Assembly (NCBI GenBank): GCA_026873275.1
Contig: JANTUC010000006.1
Coordinates: forward strand, 2,108,001 to 2,172,000
DNA: 64,000 bases
Reading direction: 5' to 3'
Source: Pseudopithomyces maydicus
Lineage: Eukaryota; Ascomycota; Dothideomycetes; Pleosporales; Didymosphaeriaceae
Position numbers and translations under genes: made by a program. Under the pieces are notes generated by a model, which saw only the letters and a program-made list of their open reading frames with translations, searched no databases and was not told the DNA's origin. This document shows positions 47,050-57,044 of the stretch, in pieces. Each line of letters opens with the position of its first letter. Position 1 is the stretch's first letter.

Positions 47050-48222
47050 TGTATAATTTACCAACTTGTTATGGATAATACACTGTTGGATCGGTGTGGC
47101 TTGCACGTTAGTTGATGAACAGCCTTGAGACCGGAGTGTTCAAATGCCCCGTGCTAAACCGTTATCGGAAAACTTTGTGTATAAAGCACCGCTTTAATGG
47201 TTGAACTGCATGCACTCTACGACCCTGGGTTCCTGTTCAAGAGGCTGTCGGATGCGTCAATGAGGAGAAATGTATGTAGTAAAGACGGTTGTGGACACCA
47301 ATTAAGGATACAAAAGGATGAGTATTAACGGCATGGGCCGCGTAAGAGCATTTCTACATTTTTATTTCCCCGTGTGGAACCCGCTGGAGTTCAAAAGCAT
47401 GCCTGGCACTGTAGGATGAAATTATCGGAGTGAATCCCGCAGGGCTGTGCTAGCCGAAAAACGTGGCAACCTCTAAGCACGATTTTCTTGGCCAAATATT
47501 TGACCAAAACCGGTTAGACCAAGGGGCGAATAATCAGCCCCACTCGTTTATTATCAGCATAGCTTCTGCCTCAACCAGAGGGTGTGACGAACAGCGGTCC
47601 TCCATCCTCGGTGGATTCGTCGACGGTGTCTCCGAATGCCCTCACCTCTTCTTGACCGATCAACTACAGGGATCCTCGCCACAAATATTGTGGCTCATGA
47701 TGAGCACAATGATTGATCGTGTTGCGATTACTTTGCCATTAGGTAGCTCCTACAACATACAGCTATGTTTCACAGCAGGTTTGTATGCTCTGTGCATTTA
47801 CTTCTGCTTTAAAATAATGACGACGCACTCCGGCCATCTTACCAGGCAGACTGTTCAGATGTCCAGGGTGCAACAACAGCCACCACTTGAGCAGTAAGAG
47901 GACCCGATGAGTAGGCTATAGCAAGAGCATGGGTCAACTTTGTAGACCATGTATATCCAAGTGCTCTCAGCCTCAGAGGCAGCTTTGCTTGCGTCATGCT
48001 ACAGCTTCACAGGCGGCTGTGGCCTTTCTTGGCCATTCAATTTTCCCTTTTCAGCTTAACTTGCTGCTGTTTGGGGGCTGGTTCAAATGTTGTCCGGTCA
48101 CGGTATTGGTATTGCTCGATTTGCAAGTTGTCACGTCGAATATATAAGATGGACCATTGGAAGCTTCGTAAGCATCATATAAACCATTGTTATTAGCCCT
48201 CATATTCAGCACTTGTTCCAGC
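47050..48222. other. Intergenic, 1.2 kb, divergent promoters
   Basis: No gene is supported. A 144-codon plus-strand frame at 47463-47897 starts at GTG and has no recognisable features. Confidence 0.5.
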
Positions 48223-49374
48223 ATGACCGACGGACGGCCAGTTCCTGGGAGCGTATATTTTTACCAGCCCTCCAAGGTCGCGCCAGCAATCTTCGCAGGG
48301 CTGTTTTTCATCTCGGGAGCATGGCATCTTTGGCAATGCATACATTATAAATCGTTCAAGATCACAGCACTACACCCTTTCTGTTGTTTGTTATTCTTTG
48401 TGGGGTTTGCATTCCGCGAATACGGTGCATTTCATATATCGAATGTCACGGTATATCTCGTGAGCACCATTTGCATATACAGCGCTCCGTAAGTTGTATT
48501 GACATCTCTCCTCCGAATAACCACGTACTAACAATTTTGTAGACCTATCCTAGAGCTCGCAAATTACCATGTTCTTGGTAGAATCCTTTACTATGTCCCA
48601 TACTTCGCTCCACTCCACCCAGGACGTACACTCACTACATTTGGCATGGTTTCCACCGTTGTGGAGATTCTCAACGCACTCGGCGTCAGCCTCCTCGCGA
48701 ATCCAAATGTCAAGTCGCAATCGGCTCAGAACCTGGGACACATCCTTATGAAGATGGCGTTAATTCTTCAGCTCGTCGTTATTAGTGTGTTCGTCGGCAT
48801 CGCGGCAAAGTTCCACCTCAAGTGTCGCAAAGCGAACATCAGGTCGAAAAAGTTCAGCAACCATTGATTACGATGTACATAAGTACTATTCTGATCATGA
48901 TCCGTACGATATACCGCGTCATCGAACATTTCGGCATTTCGCGTGCACCGGTCAAACCTGATCCGAGTTGGGATCCCATGAGTCTTTCGCCCGTTGTGCG
49001 GTACGAATGGTTTTGTAAGTCCAACCGCGTTTATAGCATTTTTCATTTGATTGGGCTAACTGTTTTGTGTCACTGTAGTCTGGACTTTTGAGGCAGGACT
49101 CATGCTTTCTAATTCTTTCCTCTGGAACGGGTCGCACCCGCGGATGTATCTCCCCGAAGACTACCACGTCTACCTCGCTCAAGATGGCGTCACGGAACTG
49201 CAAGGGCCGGGATGGGAGTCTGAGCAGAGTTGGATCATGACGTTCATCGATCCGTGTGGGCTCATGGATATGATTTCTGGCAAGAATAAGCAGGGGAAAA
49301 GTAGCAAACCGTTTTGGGAGACGAATGGCTTCGAGCATATACCTCTCGTCAGAAACCGCGAGGAACATGTTTGA
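48223..49374 (+). CDS. RTA1-family membrane protein (one frame break)
   Basis: Multi-pass membrane protein of the fungal RTA1/RSB1 family, whose members export or translocate lipids or give resistance to 7-aminocholesterol. Exons are 48223-48488, 48543-49014 and 49079-49374. In exon 2 the frame is lost after KCRKANIRSKK and regained at QQPLITMYIST. One added A in the A5 run 48847-48851 joins them and makes every downstream phase agree, giving 344 residues. About seven hydrophobic helices are seen, with family-like segments such as LGRILYYVPYFAPLHP, ILIMIRTIYRVIEHF, and FEAGLMLSNSFLWNGSHP before a 65-residue cytoplasmic tail. A 16-nt intron would be needed otherwise, which is not credible. Confidence 0.87.
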
Positions 49375-49662
49375 AACATGCGGCAACCCTTTGGTCACTC
49401 TGGTGTTCTGTTACTTTAATGAATTGTACAATATCGCAAGGAGTCACAGAGGGAAAGATGGCGTTCAATTCTTCAGTTAGAATTCACAATAGCGTAAGGA
49501 GTTACAGAAGATCAAGTGGCGTTCGGTATACCAGCACTTCCGTTAGTCGATAGACCATAGAACTATTACTGTTAACTACATTGACACACTCTTACCGTTA
49601 CATCTCACCTACTATATATATGGCATTGTCTAAGACTTCTCATTTCCACCGCTACCTCCATC

Positions 49663-51809
49663 TTACACCACAGCCGCAATCCGCAACCCATCCACACAAA
49701 CACTCCCCTCACCCACCAGAAACCCCGCCCCACCCCCAACATACTCCCTGTCTACCCCCGACACCTCCAACCCTCCCACCCTCGCCCCAATCTTCTCCCC
49801 CTCCGCCCAAACTTCTACCCCAAATTTTTCGTCTATCACCCACTCCACCTCCCCCTCCCCAGGACGCTCCTCACCCCATCCCTCGCCTTCACCACCTCTA
49901 GATAGCCTTTATCCCCCTCCTTCCTCAAAATTGCCCCATACCACCTCTCCAAGCCCTGCACTCTTATTAAAACCCCATGCCCATCTCTCATATTCACCAT
50001 AAATCCAGACGCAGTCGCGCTGTAGTCCGTCCACTCGCGTGTACCCGTATAGAAAAGGCCCTCGCCATGATCCTGCGCGAGGTAGAAAGAGGGACCGAAT
50101 TTGGTGTGAACTTTGTGGACGGAGGATACCCATTGGGATTGCCACATTGATTCGGGCAGGGAGGAGAGGCCTGGGGCGGAGGAGAGGGGAGGTCGGTGGA
50201 AGGAGGTGGTGGGGGTGCCGTCGAATCTCAGGCTTTGGAGGTAGATGGAGCCCATGATTTGAGAGGTTTCACTTGTGAGGGCGATGCCGATTTGATGGAT
50301 GGGTTTATTGTCTAGTGTTGAGGGGATGGTCCATTGGATTGTTTTGGTGGTGGGTTCTGATGGAGAAAGGGTGATGATGGGACTGGATACTGGGATGAGG
50401 GAGTCGTCGAAGTCGTAGGCTTTTAAGCGGATGCAGATGGTGACGAGGTGGGTTAGTGAACTGGAAGATAGGTTGGCGATCAGGACTTGGCCTGGGGAAA
50501 CGAGCGGGCAGGACATTAGTTCGTAGTCTCGCTTCACCTCGAGAGCGTCTTTCGGTGTGAAGATTTGGGTGAGGACTTCAACTTCGTCGTTCAGATCATC
50601 GATGGTGATTTCGAGAGCTGTGGCGTTGGAGCTGTCCTCGGAGAGTTGTACTTGTCTGGTTGGTATAACGGATTGGAAGCCTTGCACACTTCCAGGGAGA
50701 GAAAAGTGCCACTGTGCACCGTTCTTGGGTGCTTCAAGTGGCGGTAATCCTGCGAGTTTGTGCGCCATGTTCGCAAGATCGTACGTGATGCGCGCAGCAT
50801 CGTTTATCGAATATCCACCATCTGCGCTAGAAATGATCGCTCGATCAGCCAGAGGTCCCCTCCAGTCCAGTCCCTTCTTGTTCTCGAAGCCTTCCAGTCC
50901 GTTGATGATTGCCACCAGACATCCGACGTTTCCAGAGTTGCAATCCGTATCCCACCCTGAAGTATTGATAATATGCATTGTCTCCGTAAAGTCATTCCCC
51001 GCATATAATAGTGCCATGATCATGATCGCATGATTTGGTATCATATGACAAATCCCCCCATACTTGTCATACCCGTAATTATCTTCAATCCGCTGCCTCG
51101 TCTTCTCCCAGTCTCCATTCTCTTTAACCCACCTTCTCACGTCCGCAATCACACTCCTCAGCTCACTTTCTGCATCCACAAACTCCAACCCCTTATCCAA
51201 AAGCTTCTCGGGATCCCTCTCCACAAAAGCCTCCGCCTCCATCGCCGCCCAAAACACCGCGGCTTCAACCGCCACCCCATCATGCGACACCCTCGCCGCT
51301 GCCCTCGCCATCCCCGCCGCAAGCAACGGATTCCCTGGCGCCGCCATCGCCCACCCATCGATGAAGATCTGCGCCCCAATCTGCTCCGCCAACGTCCTCC
51401 CATTCGTCTTCATGCTCCCACTCTCCGGCGGTCTGATCCCCTTTTTCAAATTATTAAATGTGGTATGCTCCGTCGATATCCCGTTACCGCCCCACCAGAA
51501 GATCGTTCGCCTGTCAATTACTTGGTTCATCCACGTGTTGGCGACGTCCTCAGATGTGAGTGGGCGGTCAGGTGCGATGGCGTGTTCTTCCAGGGCGCGC
51601 ACGAAGGCGAATGTTCCGGAGACATCGTCGTCGATTACGACTAGGGGTACTTCGAATTTGTCGTGGATGTAGTAGTGGATATGGCCTAGGCGTTGTTGGA
51701 TCTCTTGGTAGGTCCAGTTTTCGAAGGGGCGGCCGAGGTAGACGCCGATTAATTTCCCGAGGACGCCGGCGTATATTTTTTCGAGATAATTTGGTGGGAG
51801 GGTCGGCAT
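49663..51809 (-). CDS. ADP-ribosylglycohydrolase-family protein (one frame break)
   Basis: Enzyme of the ARH/DraG fold, which removes ADP-ribose from proteins or small molecules using two Mg2+ ions. ATG 51809, no introns. The metal sites are visible: Asp60-Asp62 in VVIDDDVSGTF and Asp287-x-Asp289 in SGWDTDCNSGNVG. The ARH domain covers about 1-375. The rest (about 380-715) is a long beta-rich extension, uncommon in the basic family. Near its end the frame stops prematurely at 49836. One extra base in the adjacent C5/C4 runs (plus strand 49851-49860) carries it into EWVIDEKFGVEVWAEGEKIG and on to the stop at 49663, giving 715 residues. Substrate unknown; some relatives are nucleoside or glycoside hydrolases, so ADP-ribose is assumed from the family only. 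Confidence 0.88.
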
Positions 51810-52262
51810 GGTCGAGGGCGAGGGTTGGAAGGGGTGGTATTGGGGGTCGTGATGGGGTGGTAGTCATACATACATAGTTTCCCCACTTCTAGAAGGTCAT
51901 CGCCCCACTTTCGTGAGTGGGTATGGGGAATTCTTATGTGCTTTGAAGAATGTACGCTGGGCAAGAAGGATGGAAGTTGGAGATGTTAGATATGACCTTT
52001 TATGGTCCCGTGTCTTTCGCTGTCGAGGGGAGGACATTTTTCTTCTCAATCACGAATTCATTGAATCTGAAAAACTAGTGCCATCTTTTTTTCTGCTCAC
52101 AAGAAGATGGGGTCTTGTAGCAGAGTGGGCGGTAGGCGCTACAATTTGACAGCCATAGCGAGTCCTAAATGGCAAAGATGCATTAGAATTCATGAATTTG
52201 AACTGTTAATTGAAAAATCTATATCGCTCGATATATGCGCGGAGAAACCAAATGCTTTACTT
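51810..52262. other. Intergenic
   Basis: Promoter of the glycohydrolase gene and 3' end of the WD40 gene; locally AT-rich around 52180-52250. No gene is supported. Confidence 0.55.
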
Positions 52263-53780
52263 TTATGCCAAAGGAGTGGGGAAAACAAGGCTGACTCCAT
52301 CATCACCAGCTGTAATCACCTTGCTTCCATCTCCACCCTGAACGAAGCCCATGATACCACCTCCTTCACCACCTCCCCGATGTCCCTTCCACTCGCCTAC
52401 GAGCCCCTTCGCTGCTGCCGCAGTGCCGCCTCTGGCATCCCATCTCCTTATCACACCGTCGTAACCAGCAGACGTTAGTAGCCATGCACCGGCACCATCC
52501 TTCTTCAGGAACTCAACCTTGACTACTGCCTGTGGGGCCTCTTCATCAGCATGTGCATCCTCGATGCGCCGGCGGATGGCAAAGCGGTGTGCGGTATCGA
52601 ACAGTGTTATGCTGCCGTCGACATTGCCAGCAGCCATAAGAGTAAGCGGCGGAGAGGAGAAGGAAAGAGTCTCAACGTTGTCCGTGCCAGCTTGAAGGCT
52701 GGCCAGGATCTGGCCAGTCTGTCCAGCCGAGCTTGCGCCGGCCTTCGCCCCAGCCTGCTTCGATCCACCTGCTTTCGCGGACGCGCCCTGTCCTCCAGAC
52801 GAAGTCCCCGCTTCCGAAGTGATTGCAAGACGGGGCAGGCCAATGATGCGGACGTTGCCCTCAGGTCCGCCAACAGCGACGAAGGTCCCCGCCGGGGCGA
52901 TCGCCACGCTAAAAAGTCCGCCTTCGACGCGGAACCGCTCATCGACGCCGGTCAGGCCGACAACAGCTTGCGAGTTCGTCGAGGACATGAGACCCTGTGC
53001 GCCTGCCTCGCCAAAGACATCCCACACGTATAGACTGGAGTCCTCGGAGACGGTCGCGAGAAGCTTGCCGTCGGGGCTCCAGGAACCAGCTGTGCATGTC
53101 TCGGTGTGGAGGTAGTACGCCTGCAGCACCTGCAGCTCGTTTCCTTTCTCGGTGGAGATCTGGTACACCCAGACGCTACCGTCGTTGGCGCCCAGCGCAA
53201 CTACGTTGGGATGGTTAGGCGAGGGGTTCGTGATGAGCCAGTTGATCTCCTCGACCTCCTGGGCTTCGGCGAGGAACTTCCACTTGGAGCCATCAGGCAC
53301 ACCCTGCCATGTGCGCACCTTGCCGTCCAAGCCCGCAGTGACGACGAACTGGCCCTTTGGCTCCGAGAAGGCGATCGCGTTGATCGAATCTGTGTGTCCC
53401 TCCAACTTGAACAAATCCTTCAACCCCTCCCGTTCCTGTGGCTGACCAGTTGGCTGCGGCGGCGCCTGTGCTGTGTTCGTGTCGAATATGTATCCGACCT
53501 CGTCGCCGCCGCCGGTAGCGACTATGTTCGAGTGTACGGGGTGTTGCGCTACGCAGAAGATGCTGTCCGTGTGCTTGTCGAAGTGTGCCGCCGAGTCGTT
53601 CTGTAGCTGGAATTCCATGTGCATGTCGCGCTCAGCCCCATCCTCCCCCTCGTCGTCCGAATCCATGGGAATATCTCCGTCGTCGACTATTTCCTCTCCG
53701 GCTTCTTCAGCGTCGAGCATCTCATCCTCGCGGTGGATGTCCTCGTCCTCGTGCGGGGTATTGAGATTGGGAATCGCCAT
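52263..53780 (-). CDS. WD40 ribosome-assembly factor, Sqt1/AAMP homologue
   Basis: In yeast, Sqt1 is the dedicated chaperone of ribosomal protein uL16 (Rpl10) for 60S subunit assembly; AAMP is the animal relative. Single exon, 505 residues from ATG 53780 (MAIPNLNT); the frame is open upstream for 79 codons without ATG, so this start is preferred. An acidic N-terminus (about 10-55, Asp/Glu-rich) binds basic uL16 in yeast. It is followed by seven or eight WD repeats: HTDSIFCVAQHP, GHTDSINAIAFSEP, ASWSPDGKLLATVSEDSSLYVWD-like blocks, DGVIRRWD and others. A 40-residue Ala/Gly/Ser-rich loop (about 325-365) interrupts one blade. Cytosolic and probably essential. The homology call rests on architecture and repeat order. 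Confidence 0.88.
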   Translation of the reverse strand: MAIPNLNTPHEDEDIHREDEMLDAEEAGEEIVDDGDIPMDSDDEGEDGAERDMHMEFQLQNDSAAHFDKHTDSIFCVAQHPVHSNIVATGGGDEVGYIFDTNTAQAPPQPTGQPQEREGLKDLFKLEGHTDSINAIAFSEPKGQFVVTAGLDGKVRTWQGVPDGSKWKFLAEAQEVEEINWLITNPSPNHPNVVALGANDGSVWVYQISTEKGNELQVLQAYYLHTETCTAGSWSPDGKLLATVSEDSSLYVWDVFGEAGAQGLMSSTNSQAVVGLTGVDERFRVEGGLFSVAIAPAGTFVAVGGPEGNVRIIGLPRLAITSEAGTSSGGQGASAKAGGSKQAGAKAGASSAGQTGQILASLQAGTDNVETLSFSSPPLTLMAAGNVDGSITLFDTAHRFAIRRRIEDAHADEEAPQAVVKVEFLKKDGAGAWLLTSAGYDGVIRRWDARGGTAAAAKGLVGEWKGHRGGGEGGGIMGFVQGGDGSKVITAGDDGVSLVFPTPLA

Positions 53781-54285
53781 TTCTAGTATTTGGTATGTAT
53801 GAAGGTATGAAACGGGGGTGTATGGTGGTATGAGTATTTGTATGCGCCGCAAGGAGCCTTGGAGCTGTGTGGCGCGTCCGATGGTACTGTGCTTAGAAAT
53901 TGTTGCTACCCACCTTTTTTCTATCGCGGACTTTTTGCTTCGGGTCGGAGCTTGGAGGGGTAAATCTCCGACGTCATTGCTATCGATAAGGCGTTTGCCC
54001 AGGCAAGCTTGGAGCACGTGACTCTATTGGATCCATGGATGGATGGATCTATGGATCTATGGATCTATGAATCCACCATAGAACACGTTCACTTGGTAAT
54101 TAATTAAGAGGCAAATATTGTTTCTCGTATAAACCTCTTGTAAAATTGACCAAACACTGTCGAGAGTGGCTGCTGAAAATATACAACTCGTACACGTTGC
54201 ACCAACAACATAATAACGCTCAATACACATGCATGCTATGCTTCTCTTCTCTTCTCTCTCTTCTCTTCTCTTCTCTTCTCCTCTC
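53781..54285. other. Intergenic with simple repeats
   Basis: Head-to-tail spacer containing the two simple repeats listed separately; otherwise nothing is seen. Confidence 0.6.
54028..54071. repeat. GGATCTAT/GGAT tandem repeat
   Basis: Three exact copies of GGATCTAT at 54045-54068 are preceded by GGATCCAT and GGAT units, a small tandem array in the intergenic spacer. Confidence 0.85.
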
Positions 54286-54286
54286 C
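54241..54286. repeat. Pyrimidine microsatellite (CTTCT)n
   Basis: About 46 bp of near-perfect TCTTC pentamers lie immediately after the stop codon of the CoA-ligase gene, so they form the start of its 3' UTR as a purine-rich GAAGA tract. Confidence 0.9.
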
Positions 54287-56195
54287 TACAATTTGCTGCC
54301 CGTCTGCCTCCTCTTCTCCTTCTCCTTGTCTCGGAGCATCCTCCTGAGAATCTTACCCGAGGGACTCTTGGGAATAACATCAATAAACTCAATACCGCCC
54401 GTAATCCACTTGTACTTCGCCTTGTGGTCCTCAACGTGTTTCTGGATTTGTCGTGCAAGCACCCGATCGTTTTCCTCAATTCCTACAGAGGGAGACTTGA
54501 CAACGAAAGCTTTGGGGATCTCTCCGGCCCGCTCGTCGGGTATTTGGATAACAGCGCAGTCGTTTACCGCAGGGTGGGCGAGGAGGTGGGCTTCGAGCTC
54601 GGCAGGTGCGACTTGGTGCCCCTAGAAATGGTGAGCTGGGTTGGGACTCGGATGCTTCTGAGAATAATACATACCTTTACTTTGATGAGTTCCTTTATCC
54701 TGTCGACGATGAAGATGTGTTCGTTTCCTGCGGGACTCTTGCGGATGACTGCCTCGTCTCCGGTGCGCATGTAGCCTAAATTGTTTAGCGAAGGGTTTCT
54801 TCAAAATATTGATGCAGGCTCACCATCTTGGAATGTCTCCTTGTTCGCTTTGTCGTTGTTGAGATAGCCGAGAACGACTGAAGGCGACTTCACCAACAGC
54901 TCACCTGGCTGGTCATAGCCGGTGACTTCGTTTCCTTCCAAAGTGACGATTTTGCATTCGATTCCTGGGAGTATCGAGCCACTGGAGCCGAACCAGATGT
55001 CGTCTGGCGGGGTGGAGCACACGACGGTGCACGTCTCCGTGAGGCCGTATCCTTGCCTGATCTTCCAACTAGGGTAAATCTTATGCAAGTCATCGGCAGT
55101 TTCTTTTCCAAGTGGCGCAGCTCCCGTAAACAAACTCCACACGCTGCTAAGGTCAAATTTGGAACATGTGGCTTGGTCTTTGGCCAACAAGATGATGATG
55201 GGGGGAACCAGGAATAGCGCATTAATCTTGAACTTCTCTACCGCACCGAGCATCTGCTTCAGCTCAAATTTTGGCAATACGATGATGCCGTCGCCTCGAT
55301 ATGAGGATGCATGGCAAATGACGATGAGAGAGTAAATATGAGACATTGGCAACAGGCCTAGCACATTCTCAGTGTAGTCGGATTGTGTGCCGGGCTGCTG
55401 CAGCGTCTTTCGGTAAGGAGCATCAAAGGTCCGGATTTGCATGGTGTTTGCGATGACGTTTCTGTGCGAGATCATGACTCCTTTGGGAAGTCCAGAGGTT
55501 CCGCTGGAATAGCAGAGGAATGCGGTTCTGGTTGCGCCCTCGCCAGGCTTCAAGATGAATGGCTCCAAGCGGTCCAGTTTTGCGCCTTCGCGAACAAAGT
55601 CGTCCACTGTTTTCATGCCAGCAGGCGCGCTCTTGCCGCCAGTGAGCGCTTTCGGGACATCCAGAATGTAGATGCGGTTATCCGGGATGCCAGACTTCTT
55701 TGCAGCCACCTTCGCGGTCTCAAGTAGCGGAAGGCACGTGAACAGGCATTTTGCGCCTGAGTTCTTCAACTGGTATTCCAGCTCAGCCGCACTGTACGCA
55801 GCATTGGCAGGCGTCGAGATACCGCCCAGGCGATGCGTGGCCCATGCTAGTGGAAGTGTGTCGAGCGTATTCACACTGAAGACACCAACGACCTTATCCC
55901 ATTCTGTGCCTGCGTTTGGCTGCCACCCTAGCTCCTTTGCCAGCCCGCGTGCGAGATAATCAACGCGCTCTTTTACTTCCAACGTCGAGTATTCCTTGCC
56001 TGTAACTCCGCATGTGAACATGGGCCGCGAGTACCCGAGGGGATGGCGACCGTAGTTCTCGTCGAGTATGAAGTCATGGACGGTGATAGAATCCGGTGGG
56101 TCCAATGGCAGTTTTGGAACCCATGATGGCGCAGTGAAAGGCCTGCATTAGAGTCAGCTTAGCGCTCCCCAGAGCCGTGATTGGGGGTCTTACAT
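54286..56195 (-). CDS. Acyl/aryl-CoA ligase (4-coumarate-CoA-ligase-like), peroxisomal
   Basis: ATP-dependent ligase of the ANL superfamily making acyl- or aryl-CoA thioesters. Exons: 56195-56194 (AT of the start codon), 56142-54824, 54775-54675 and 54621-54286, giving 585 residues. The 51-nt first intron (GTAAGA..TGCAG) splits the initiator AT|G; without it the first in-frame Met is near residue 43, inside the conserved domain. Motifs: YSSGTSGLPKGVMISH (AMP binding), GYGLTET, the hinge DRIKELIKVKG and the catalytic Lys in PKSPSGKILRR. The C-terminus is SKL, a canonical type-1 peroxisomal signal. The substrate may be a phenylpropanoid or a medium-chain acid. The 3' UTR begins with the microsatellite. 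Confidence 0.93.
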
Positions 56196-57044
56196 GGTGA
56201 GGGAGATGCACGGGTGATAGCAGAATCTCTCAAGGCTACGATAACGGATATGCCGAAGACGCCAGAGGGGTTTTAAATGCTATGACGGATGCTCAGACTG
56301 GGAAATGAGCGAGCAAAGTCCGAGAGCCATCGGGTGAGGCCTCGGCGAGCTGCATCCTCCCTTGACGCGGGGGCACTAGACAGACTAAGCCCCACGCCCG
56401 GTTGTTACAGAAGCTGGGGAAGCCGAGGTTGCTTTCCCATTGTGGACTAGCGCCCCGACTCGAAAATCTCCGACACGTGCGCATCTTGCTACCTACATAC
56501 CCCCGGCCAGGAGGTGTCCAGGTGCCCAGTGTCGATTGCATGAGAGCCTCACGTAGTAAGTCTAGGATGCTGCTGAATGTGAAGGCCTTCTGCGTCTGCA
56601 CAGAATACGGCCGTGTTGGATTGGTGAGAGAAGGGCAGTGTGACCCCGCTTCTGTACCGTAGGACCCTATCTATGATCCTGTGTGGCCCTCGAGAGCCGC
56701 AATTCGTTTACCTTCCCATGCTTGTTTCTCACTCTTCACCTTCACAACTCAATACTTACTCGAGTAAATATGCGTGCCACCATCTATCTCTCACTGTGCC
56801 GTAACGCTAGCATCCCCCACTTCTATAAAGCCACAGCCTCCGTCCTCGAAGCTTCCTTCCTCATCATCTCCTCCCCAACATCTGGGGTGTCGGCAGCTGC
56901 CTGCGATAGAAATTTCTCAAGAGCTAGAACTGGTACGGGTGCCTCGTTTGCATCTGCTACCGCTATTCACAGACTTTCTTCGTCTCCCTCCCCCTTTCCT
57001 TCCCGCTCAGTACTCGGTCAATAAGTTTTGATACGAGTGGAACA
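56196..57044. other. Intergenic, divergent promoters
   Basis: Head-to-head spacer of 0.85 kb between the CoA-ligase and AlkB-type genes. A pyrimidine-rich leader occurs before 57045. Confidence 0.55.

Noticed and set aside
47463..47897. 144-codon plus-strand frame
   Set aside because: Starts at GTG, no recognisable domain, no spliced continuation.
48842..48857. 16-nt intron in the RTA1 gene
   Set aside because: Far below the minimum spliceable length; a missing A explains the frame change.
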